From Arsenophonus sp046530785 (lineage in GTDB: Bacteria; Pseudomonadota; Gammaproteobacteria; Enterobacterales; Enterobacteriaceae), in the NCBI GenBank assembly GCA_046530785.1, contig JBHEQT010000001.1:1-64000 (forward strand): DNA of 64,000 nucleotides, read 5' to 3'. Positions 36,333-44,100 of the stretch are shown here, piece after piece. The position numbers and the translations under genes were made by a program. Within the stretch, counting starts at the first letter, position 1. The number at the start of each line of letters is the position of its first letter. The notes beneath the pieces are model-generated. The model was not told where the DNA came from. It ran no database searches and worked only from the letters and a program-made list of their open reading frames with translations.

Positions 36333-37172
36333 ATGAAAAGTAAAATAAAAGAAATAATTCATGATCAATTGAAAATTAATTATCCAACAATTCTGATTTT
36401 TGATTCTGGTGTTGGTGGATTATCTGTTTATCGTGAGGTTAGAAAATTATTACCAGATTTATGTTACATTTATGCTTTTGATAATGATGCTTTTCCTTAT
36501 GGAGAAAAAAGCAAAGAATTTATTCTTGAACGTATTATTCATATCTTTAATAAAATTCAACAAAAATACATATTAGCAATAGCAATTATTGCTTGCAATA
36601 CAGCAAGTATAGTTAGTTTGAATGTTTTGAGAACGTATTTTAAATTCCCAATTATAGGGGTTATTCCTGCAATAAAACCAGCAGCTAAATTAACTCGTAA
36701 TGGTATTATTGGATTATTAGCAACTAAAATGACTATTAACGAAAACTATACTAGAAACCTTATCGAACGATTTGCCGTTAATTGTAAAGTTGAGATGATT
36801 GCTTCATCAGAATTAGTAGAATTAGCAGAAAAAAAACTTCATGGTCAAATGATCTCGAAAGAAGTACTAGCGAGTATTTTAAAACAATGGTTAAAAATGA
36901 AAGAACCACCTGATACTATTGTTCTGGGTTGTACACATTTCCCGTTATTATTATTAGAATTAAAAGAAATATTACTTAAAGGAATGAGAATCATTGATTC
37001 TGGTGCTGCAATTGCTAGACGAGCGGTTTGGTTAATTAATAATCATCATAATTTAATTTTAACAAAAAATAAAAATATCGCTTACTGTACTAAAATGGAT
37101 CTTAAAATTCAAAACCTTATCCCTGTACTGATAACTGAAGGTTTTAATCAGTTAGAAAAAATTTCTATTTAA
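36333..37172 (+). CDS. murI: Glutamate racemase
   Basis: Interconverts L- and D-glutamate to supply D-Glu for peptidoglycan. 279 residues (E. coli 285). Conserved sites: FDSGVGGLSVYREV with Asp24 and Ser25 (21-34), YAFDNDAFPYGEK (48-59), the first catalytic cysteine in ACNTAS (Cys88), and the second in LGCTHFPLL (Cys200) followed by His202. The N-terminus MKSKIKEIIHDQLKINYPTI is not conserved and the ATG has little ribosome binding site, so a slightly later start cannot be excluded. It ends just before an rrn promoter, the same neighbourhood as murI-rrnB in E. coli. Its presence implies that a peptidoglycan wall is still made. Confidence 0.95.
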   Translation: MKSKIKEIIHDQLKINYPTILIFDSGVGGLSVYREVRKLLPDLCYIYAFDNDAFPYGEKSKEFILERIIHIFNKIQQKYILAIAIIACNTASIVSLNVLRTYFKFPIIGVIPAIKPAAKLTRNGIIGLLATKMTINENYTRNLIERFAVNCKVEMIASSELVELAEKKLHGQMISKEVLASILKQWLKMKEPPDTIVLGCTHFPLLLLELKEILLKGMRIIDSGAAIARRAVWLINNHHNLILTKNKNIAYCTKMDLKIQNLIPVLITEGFNQLEKISI

Positions 37173-37218
37173 GAAAAATGTTTAAAATATAAATTAATTA
37201 ATAATCTTTAAATAACAG

Positions 37219-37246
37219 TTGATAGAGATATAAATTATCCTATAAT
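37219..37246 (+). promoter_or_regulatory. rrn P1-type promoter
   Basis: TTGATA (37219-37224), a 16-base spacer and TATAAT (37241-37246), then GCTTTCC. E. coli rrnB P1 has TTGTCA, 16 bases and TATAAT followed by GCGCC. Position 47 bases after murI and 75 bases before the P2-like element matches the layout of an rrn leader. Confidence 0.75.
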
Positions 37247-37320
37247 GCTTTCCTAAAATAAACAGTATAAAATAAATCGAATGAATTTGATTTTACTGAT
37301 TAGCTGTAAAAAATAACTAC

Positions 37321-37349
37321 TTGACTTTACAGATAAAAATCTGTATTAT
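37321..37349 (+). promoter_or_regulatory. rrn P2-type promoter
   Basis: TTGACT (37321-37326), a 17-base spacer and TATTAT (37344-37349). The two hexamers are identical to those I recall for E. coli rrnB P2. boxA follows 25 bases after the -10 element, as expected for a leader. Confidence 0.75.
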
Positions 37350-37373
37350 ATATAAAATGATATTCATGTTTTA

Positions 37374-37386
37374 AGCTCTTTAACAA
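37374..37386 (+). promoter_or_regulatory. rrn antitermination boxA (16S leader)
   Basis: AGCTCTTTAACAATT matches the enterobacterial boxA (TGCTCTTTAACAATT) bound by NusB-S10. It is followed by a leader-like stretch with GATAATCTGTGAGGATACTTAC, comparable to GACAATCTGTGTGGGCACTC in E. coli rrn leaders. A 9-bp hairpin lies at 37418-37438. Confidence 0.8.
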
Positions 37387-37512
37387 TTAATTAGATAATC
37401 TGTGAGGATACTTACAAAGATATCTTTAAAAGATATCTGAAGATTAATTTTTGAGTAAAAACAAAATAGTTAATTTATAAAAATAATACTCAAGTATTTC
37501 ACCAAAACTTTT

Positions 37513-39060
37513 TAATTGAAAGAATTTCATTCTATTTTAAGATAAAATACTAGCGAAAACTCTAAGTCATATAAATTGAGAATTAGATAAAATCGAGAAG
37601 AAAATTCGATTTTCTCTTAATTAGAGATCTGAGTTGATAAAATATAGAGATCTGATAAAAAAATTACTCTATTAGAACAAATAGTTATTATCATATAATC
37701 TTTAAGATAGGATCCTCTGTAATCCTCTCAGATAAGGAGAACCAGTTAAAATTTAGCTACTTTGTGAAGTAAAAATTTATCTAGTAGATAATATCTATAT
37801 CATCTAAAGGATGATTAACCATAATAAGGAGATTGTGAACATCGCTATATCCTGTAAAGGGTTAAGTGGAGAATATCAAAAAATGAATTGGGGACGAACG
37901 CAAAATACTATGTAGTTTTATACAAAAGTGTATATAGAAAAATTTTTTCTTTTTAAATGAAGAAACTTTAAATTATAAGAAAGTATTAATATTAATTATT
38001 TTTTAAGAATTGATCCTCCTATATAGAGAAGGTCTTTCTAAATTCGTCTTACAAACAAAGAAAATAGAAAATTACGAGTATTAATAATAAGAAAAAGTAT
38101 TCTTTCTATAAAGAATTAAAAAAATATTTAATTTAAGATAAATTTTAGAAGTTCATTCGAGTTAACTTTAAGAGAGTTAAGATTTTTAAATTAGATAGGG
38201 TGAGATAAAATCTCATCGATAGAGTTGTAATTCGTAAAGATTTTTGAGAAAAAATAATTATATAAAGTTAGCTCGTTATCCAATAGAAAAATAAACGTTC
38301 ATCTTAAAAACTTGCTAAAGAAAACAGAATTTTACATATTCTTTTCTTACTTCGCGCTGTAAAGGATTTTGATTTAGAGATTTATTATGATGAACTTATA
38401 TCTTTCAGAACTAATATATTATAAATAGATTTTCTATTATGAAGATCAATTATTTTAACTTTTCCATTTATAAAGTTAAAATTCAAATAAATTGACTAAA
38501 GAATCTTCATTTATGAAGATAATGGTGTGTAGTTTATTGAATAAAATTCAAAAAAAATCTTCTCTAATTTTTAGATTTAAAGCATTCTTATAATTAGAAG
38601 AGTGGCGCTTCGAATATTCAGGTAAATATTAAATGAAAATTTTTATTTTTACTAATTGTTAATTTTTAAATTAAGTTTTGTAGTAAAGCATAAAAACATT
38701 TTGCTTACTGTAAATAAGTAAATTATGAAAATCAAAAGAGAATATTAATAATAAATTAGAAAAAGATAAAAATTACTTCAATTAATCATGATCATTTAAA
38801 AATAAGAATAAAAGATCCTATAATTTCTTACAGAGAAAGTAAAATTGAAAAGAAAAGATAAATTCAGAAAATATATTGAAAGTTAAATTAAAATTTAAAA
38901 TTCAACTTTATAAATTTTTAAATTTCATCTTAATCCTTTATGGATTAAGATCTTAATACGAATATCTTATTAAATTTTAGAATATTCTTCATTTATGATA
39001 TTTGATTATTTTAGTAAAAATAGTAATTAAAGACTTTCAGAATTGTTCCTATCTAGTCTA
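37513..39060 (+). pseudogene. rrs: Eroded 16S rRNA gene
   Basis: Starts at TAATTGAAAGAATTTCATTC, equal to AAATTGAAGAGTTTGATCAT. Collinear traces follow. At 37800-37865 there is AGGATGATTAACCATAATAAG, then GTGGAGAATAT (AGGATGACCAGCCACACTGG and GTGGGGAATAT). At 38222-38255 there is GAGTTGTAATTCGTAAAGAT (GCGGTGAAATGCGTAGAGAT). At 38351-38383 there is CGCGCTGTAAAGGATTTTGA (CACGCCGTAAACGATGTCGA). At 38474-38540 there is GTTAAAATTCAAATAAATTG, then GTTTATT (GTTAAAACTCAAATGAATTG and GTTTAATTC). Universally fixed decoding-site sequence and the 3' anti-Shine-Dalgarno CACCTCCTTA are absent, so it cannot work. Length is close to the normal 1.54 kb. The 3' end is approximate. Confidence 0.9.
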
Positions 39061-39216
39061 TAATTTTTTGATAGAGTTTTAATATGATAAAAGCTTATCC
39101 GTTCATATAATAAATTGATGGGTTTATTTTTTTACAGGTTGTTAGTAGAAAAATATTTTCTACAGAAATTTTGTTTCTCTATAAAAATAAAATTATTAAC
39201 TGGTAGAAAAATTTAT

Positions 39217-39289
39217 GTCCCCTTCGTCTAGAGGCCTAGGACATCGCCCTTTCACGGCGGTAACAGGGGTTCGAACCCCCTAGGGGACG
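39217..39289 (+). tRNA. gltT: tRNA-Glu (UUC)
   Basis: Starts GTCCCCTTCGTCTAGAGGCC, anticodon TTC in CCCTTTCACGG, T-arm AGGGGTTCGAACCCCCT, acceptor end AGGGGAC and discriminator G. It differs from the E. coli 16S-23S spacer tRNA-Glu by only a few bases; all stems pair. The 3' CCA is not encoded (ACC follows). It sits in the spacer of the dead rRNA operon and is far more G/C rich than the surroundings, showing strong selection. Confidence 0.98.
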
Positions 39290-39337
39290 ACCTTAAAAAA
39301 TATTTTTAAGTGGATTTAAAGAGTTTATTGATTAATA

Positions 39338-39353
39338 TTGTTCTTTAATAATC
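39338..39353 (+). promoter_or_regulatory. Degenerate boxA of the 23S leader
   Basis: TTGTTCTTTAATAATC, compared with TGCTCTTTAACAATC before E. coli 23S. Position, 50 bases after tRNA-Glu, fits the spacer boxA. Two changes from consensus suggest relaxed or partial function. Confidence 0.6.
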
Positions 39354-39449
39354 TAAAAAGTTGAATTAAATCATAAATTATTTAATAAATAATATAGAAA
39401 ACTTTCAAAATTTAATCTTTAGTTTTTAAACTTACATCTTAATGGTATT

Positions 39450-42250
39450 ACGTTCTTACAGTAAGACGTATGGAAATTTGTAGATAGCCTTATATAGATT
39501 AAGAAGTCTTTTATAAGTACATAAGTATGATAAAATAAAGAAACTTATTAATAAATTAACTTCATAAGTCTAAAAGTAATAAAATGACATATCTGAGAAG
39601 AAAATATAGAGTTTATGTTTGAAGTTAATCTAAAGTAACTACAAATATAAATTTCTTTTAGAGTGTTTAAGAAAAGGAAGAGCGGTAGTAATACTTTTTA
39701 AATAGTATCGCCAAGATTTAGTATTAAGCGTAAGCGTTAGATTTTTAAATGAGAAAGTTATTTGAATAAATGCACTATTATTTAATAATCTAAATCTACA
39801 ATTAAAAATGAAGCAGTAATTGGAGATAAAAAGGGAGAGGATCCATTTCCTTTTACTTAAAGAGGAAAAATCGAATTTTTTTATTAGGAAAAACGCATAG
39901 AAAGATCCTATATTTAATGTTCATATTAATATCTTGAAGAAGAGTTTTAGTAAAATTAACAATTTGAAAAGGGGTGATAGTAACCACTACCCTATCTAAA
40001 AGATAGATTATTATTATGAAATTTGAAAATAAATTGAAAATATCTTCTTTTTTTCTGAAGAAATTAAATACTTTCAAGTTTAATAATTATTTATTAATTA
40101 ATACTAGATTATAGTGTAGTGACGGAAAAGAAAGATAAAAATAGATAATGGAAGAAAACTTATAACTATCTATAGAATTTTAATTCTTGAAAGAAGAGAT
40201 TAGAATTAACTTTCTAAAAGAAAGTTTACTTATTGAATGCTAAATAGTATAATTACATTTATTATTAATAATTTTTTCCGATTTAAATTTATAGAATATC
40301 TAATTTTTCTAAACAATACACGTTAATACTTTTCCTTGAAAAAGAAAATTTCTACCAAAAAGACAACTATATAGATTTTAAAAAAAGTAATTTTTTATGA
40401 AAATAAAGAGATAAATTTTCTAGACAATTTATCTTTATAGAATGGAAAATAATAGAAAAATTAAATTTTAACTTGGTATTAATTTGCATAATATGCACAA
40501 GAAAATTATAATTTATCTATTAAAAATATGAAGGTTTAATAAATCTTATTAAATTAAGTAAACAAGATCATAATATTAAAATTATCAAAGTAACTTGTAG
40601 TTTCATATTTTAATTTTATTAAATTTATATGAAAACCGTATTTTTTCAAAAATACTTAAATATAAAAAATATGACATTTATTTTATTAGATAGAGAAATG
40701 TTTCGAATATAGATTATTTTATTTATTATTCAATATAAATTCTAAATATTGATAAATTTTATTTGAAAAGAATCACGAGCACGAAGTTCAATATGGCTTT
40801 CATTAGAATAAATACAATCAAAACTGTAACTTCTGAACTAAACTTATAAAATTATATTTAATTTGAAAGAAAAGATGGGGAAAGGATGGCTCAGAGAAAC
40901 AATTTTTTAACTGCAAGAGATAATAGAATTCTAAAATTTTATAATAATTCACTAGTCATCTTTATCTCCTAAGAAGGAATGTGAGATAATCTTAAGTTAT
41001 TTGCTGAATCTTTGATAGGGATAAAATCCCTATAATTAATTGAACTAAAAAGTATTTTATAAATACTTAAGAGTAGAAAATTTTTATAAATAATTAACGA
41101 TAAATCGAATATGAAATAAATTCGAATCCATAAAATATTAAAAATTTATTTGATAGGTAATAAATTACCTCCTATACTTAAATATTATTAAGAATTAAAT
41201 AAAAATTAATCTATATCTAAATACCAGATATTTACTTTTTAAAAGTAATTTTATATTGAAAAAAATCCTTATTATTGTAATAATAAATTATAAATAAAAA
41301 TTTATAATTATTGATCATACTTTAATTTAAATAGTAGTTTTAATAAAAATGTTAAATTGATAAAAAGAATTATTTTCTGTGAAGAAAATAGTCAAAATGA
41401 TGATTTAAATTTTTAATGGTTAGATTAGTCTTAATTAAAAACTATATGTTCAGAACTGAAATTAGTCATAGATATTATCGATAGAATGAAAACTATTCAG
41501 TTTTGAAAATTTCATGATTTTAGTTAAATTCATTAGAAGAAAGTCTAAATCAAAGCTAATATAAACGATAAATCTAACTATTATAATTACTCTTTTCTTA
41601 AATTTAAGAAGATTTTTGTATGATAAATTTCGAAATTCATAAATGGTATAATGATAGATATTCAATTCTTAAAAACCGACAGAAAAAATTAAACTTCTTG
41701 TGAATAAGAATTTTTGTTAAGCTCGTAAAAAGAAAGATTCCTGAACATTCATTTTATAATCTTAAGATTGAACACTAAGTTTTAATATGCAAGATAAGCG
41801 GGCGAGAATTGGAAGATTAGATACTAATTTATATTTGGATAATTTTTTCGAAATATTATTTTTAATATTTTACGGTTTTAATAAACATCTTTAACTTAAT
41901 TTTTAAAATAGTGTTTTTATAATAATTTAATTTATAGGTAAATTTTTTCTAATGTAAGAAGGAAAGAGTAGAAGAATTTCTTGGTTATACAAAGTTTCTT
42001 ATGATTAATAAAATATCTATATTTAGATGTAGAAAAGAAATAATTACTAAAAATATAAATAGAAAATTTTCTGATTATAATATCTAAAAAGTTTTAAGAT
42101 TAGGAGATAAATATAAATAGTCTTTAGAGGATCTATAATCATAGTTTTCGTTAATCTTAATCAAAAATTAATGAACTTTTTATAAGGTAACATATAACAT
42201 TAAAGATATTTTAAATTAAAGAATAATAGTTTTATTTTATTCAAAATTTT
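39450..42250 (+). pseudogene. rrl: Eroded 23S rRNA gene
   Basis: Best preserved at 41555-41850, which runs parallel to E. coli positions of about 1900-2180. Readable pieces are ATAAACGATAAATCTAACTA (GTAAACGGCGGCCGTAACTA), then AATGGTATAATGAT (AATGGCGTAATGAT), TTAAACTTCTTGTGAA (TTGAACTCGCTGTGAA), GAAAGATTCCTGAACATTCA (GAAAGACCCCGTGAACCTTT), and AGATTGAACACTAAG with GCAAGATAAGCGGG. The peptidyl-transferase core sequences that never vary in working ribosomes are altered. Two open frames inside (39853-40077 minus, 41462-41665 minus) are chance. Ends are approximate, set by the boxA and the 5S remnant. Confidence 0.85.
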
Positions 42251-42344
42251 TTCTTTATAAAACTTTTACTTGAGTAAAATAAAACAATTCTATAAAATTA
42301 AATACCTATAAATAAGGAAAATTCATCATATTTCATATATTCTA

Positions 42345-42450
42345 AAAACATAGCTCTCCAATACTTGACTTTATATTAAACTCAAAAGTGAATATTATAG
42401 TGTTAGATAAATGAATTTTGAGTTTCTGGAGAGATAAAAATAGATATTAA
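42345..42450 (+). pseudogene. rrf: Eroded 5S rRNA gene
   Basis: CATAGCTCTCCAATACTTGAC and AAACTCAAAAGTGAA align with GGTGGTCCCACCTGACCCCA and GAACTCAGAAGTGAA of 5S rRNA. They are followed by ATAGTGTTAGATAAATG (GTAGCGCCGATGG) and CTGGAGAGATAAAAATAG. It lies at the right distance before tRNA-Asp. Stem complementarity is lost. Confidence 0.75.
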
Positions 42451-42505
42451 GTCTTTAAATTTTATTTAATCTATAATGAAAAATTGTTAATAAAATTAAT
42501 CTAGT

Positions 42506-42579
42506 GGTGCGGTAGTTCAGTTGGTTAGAATACCGGCCTGTCACGCCGGGGGTCGCGGGTTCGAGCCCCGTTCGCACCG
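42506..42579 (+). tRNA. aspT: tRNA-Asp (GUC)
   Basis: Starts GGTGCGGTAGTTCAGTTGGT, anticodon GTC in CCTGTCACGC, T-arm CGGGTTCGAGCCCCG, acceptor end TTCGCACC with discriminator G. The acceptor stem shows compensatory changes from E. coli (GGTGCGG with TCGCACC and one G-U pair). The CCA tail is not encoded (TCA follows). In E. coli aspT follows rrnC 5S directly, as here. Confidence 0.98.
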
Positions 42580-42589
42580 TCATCTTCTT

Positions 42590-42663
42590 AGGGGTGTAGT
42601 TCAATTGGTTAGAGCACCGGTCTCCAAAACCGGGAGTTGGGAGTTCGAATCTCTCCTCCCCTG
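42590..42663 (+). tRNA. trpT: tRNA-Trp (CCA)
   Basis: Starts AGGGGTGTAGTTCAATTGGT, anticodon CCA in GTCTCCAAAAC, T-arm GGGAGTTCGAATCTCTC, acceptor end CTCCCCT with discriminator G. The D-loop has one extra T. Positions 6 and 67 are both T, giving a U-U mismatch in the acceptor stem where E. coli has C-G. The CCA tail is not encoded (CCC follows). aspT-trpT is the ancestral pair. Confidence 0.97.
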
Positions 42664-42821
42664 CCCCATCTACTTGTTTATAAATATATTAATTAATTAT
42701 TATTTTATATGTTTTTATATTTAATTATTAAATTTGATAAATACATCCTTATTTCTATAATTTTATTATAGAGTTTATATATAAATACTATTACTATTTT
42801 TTTTAAAATTTTGTTAACAAT

Positions 42822-42863
42822 AGTACTTCTAAATAAAGATATATATCTTTATTTAGAAGTACT
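42822..42863. terminator. Perfect 42-bp palindrome between convergent trpT and hdfR
   Basis: Two exact 21-base complementary arms with no spacer: it starts AGTACTTCTAAATAAAG, centres on ATATAT and ends TTATTTAGAAGTACT. The right end meets the hdfR stop codon. Placed between two genes that run toward each other, it is well positioned as a bidirectional terminator; U-rich sequence flanks it (TTTTTTTTAAAATTTTG before, TTAATTATTTTG after). Confidence 0.65.
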
Positions 42864-43681
42864 TAATTATTTTGAATAGGTATTTTTACCATTTCGTTAA
42901 TAAACGACTCTTGTCTATTATTTTGTAACCAAATACCATAAATTGGTTTTTTATAGATAAATTTTGATAAAATTTCTAATTCATTATATTGATGAAGCCA
43001 ATGAACTGGCAAAACTGCAGCAGATTGTGTTGGATATAACAATTCCCGTGCAAGATTAGCTGATGTTGTTAGTATTGCGGGAGAATTTTCGACTAAAGAT
43101 GATTTTTCATTTGTATTGAAATAATTACTCCATTCAAGTTTAATAAGATTAAATCTTGATAAGATCAAGTTTTTTTTATTTGTTATCAGTTGTAATTTTA
43201 TTTCACCAATAATAGCACTTTTAAACTCATCCATTTTGGGTGGTTCTATTGCAATAAGTAAATCAAGTTCGTGTGAATGAAGTTGTTTTATTAAAGATTC
43301 TCGTGTTGATATTCTGCATTCAAGATGTAAATCTTTATATTTTTGATATATAAGTTGTATCCAATTTGTTAAATATCCTTCCCATAAGGAAATTATTGAT
43401 CCTATTGAAAATTCTATATGTAATGATTCTTGAGAAATTTCTTTTTTAGCTTTTGCCCATGTATTTATTACTGATTCAGCGTATGGGATTAATTGTTCAC
43501 CTGACAAAGTTAAAAGAATATTATTGCGATGACGGGCAAATAAGACAGTATTTAACTGTGTTTCTAATTGACGTATTCGAAAACTTACCGCTGATTGTGT
43601 AAGGTATAACGATTCAGCTGCACGAGCAAAATGTCGAGTTTTACTAACTTCTAAAAAAGTTTTTAATAATTCAATATCCAC
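42863..43681 (-). CDS. hdfR: LysR-family regulator HdfR
   Basis: A LysR-type DNA-binding protein; in E. coli it represses flhDC and thus motility. The start taken is the GTG at 43681-43679, giving MDIELLKTFLEVSKTRHFARAA and 272 residues (E. coli 279). A GGAG site lies 7 bases upstream of that GTG, while the TTG at 43687 lies on top of it. The winged helix-turn-helix spans about 17-60 (AAESLYLTQSAVSFRIRQLE), followed by TRHRNNI-like ARHRNNILLT and an effector domain with EFSIGSIISLWE, QLHSHELDLLIAIEPPKMDEF and ILTTSANLARE. It is convergent with trpT, exactly as in E. coli. Whether it has targets left is unknown. Confidence 0.92.
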   Translation of the reverse strand: MDIELLKTFLEVSKTRHFARAAESLYLTQSAVSFRIRQLETQLNTVLFARHRNNILLTLSGEQLIPYAESVINTWAKAKKEISQESLHIEFSIGSIISLWEGYLTNWIQLIYQKYKDLHLECRISTRESLIKQLHSHELDLLIAIEPPKMDEFKSAIIGEIKLQLITNKKNLILSRFNLIKLEWSNYFNTNEKSSLVENSPAILTTSANLARELLYPTQSAAVLPVHWLHQYNELEILSKFIYKKPIYGIWLQNNRQESFINEMVKIPIQNN

Positions 43682-43801
43682 AAACAATCTCCAAAATTTT
43701 TAATTTTAATGATTTAAATATTTTGTTTTACAGAATGTAATTGCTAACTAATACTCCGATCCATAATAAATATGGAATTAGAAAGGCAGGGAGAACATTA
43801 G

Positions 43802-44100
43802 ATGGCAGACAACTTTATTATAACTAATTATTTTTTTTGATAATAAAAATTATCATCGAGGTTTTTTCTCGTTATGGTGATTTTACTATTAAAGAAGCTA
43901 AGTTGTTAGAATATTTCAGTCAAGATTTCAATGAACTTGATTTAGGTAAGTATCAACTTCAGATAAAAGAAGAAAAACTCTTTGTTTCTATGTATCTAAA
44001 TGGTGAACAAAAACCTGCGAACAATAGAAGAAAAGTATGATATAAATATATAACACGTATTAGTCGACTTAAGCGTTTTCATACCTTTATCTGTAGGTAA
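43802..44100 (+). pseudogene. maoP: Broken MaoP (YifE)
   Basis: MaoP is a small protein of the Ori macrodomain in E. coli (112 residues). The ATG at 43802 gives MADNFIITNYFF and then a stop, caused by one extra T in a run of eight (43827-43840 region). The next piece DNKNYHRGF ends at a second extra T in a run of six (about 43861). The third frame continues SRYGDFTIKEAKLLEYFSQD, then FNELDLGKYQLQ and EEKLFVSMYLNGEQKP, to a TGA at 44038 where the family has Trp, and after it YKYITRISRLKRFHTF. Two frameshifts plus a nonsense codon mean it is dead but young. It is divergent from hdfR, the ancestral arrangement. Confidence 0.85.

Noticed and set aside
39853..40077. 74-codon open frame on the minus strand
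   Set aside because: Lies inside the eroded 23S rRNA gene; no family resemblance.
41462..41665. 67-codon open frame on the minus strand
   Set aside because: Covers the best preserved part of the 23S remnant, antisense; a chance frame.
37321..42450. Functional but divergent rRNA genes
   Set aside because: Universally fixed segments (530 loop, decoding site, anti-Shine-Dalgarno, peptidyl-transferase loop) are altered or absent; divergence is spread evenly as in neutral decay.
42521..42724. 67-codon open frame on the plus strand with MVRIPACHAGGRGFEPRSHR
   Set aside because: It is translation of the tRNA-Asp and tRNA-Trp genes, a well-known artefact.
43837..44040. 67-codon open frame taken as an intact gene
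   Set aside because: It is only the middle part of maoP, downstream of two frameshifts and ended by TGA at a family Trp.
44038..44040. TGA read as tryptophan (genetic code change)
   Set aside because: maoP has TGA at a Trp position, but wecB and wecC end in TGA at their proper ends and Trp is encoded by TGG throughout, so this is a nonsense mutation.
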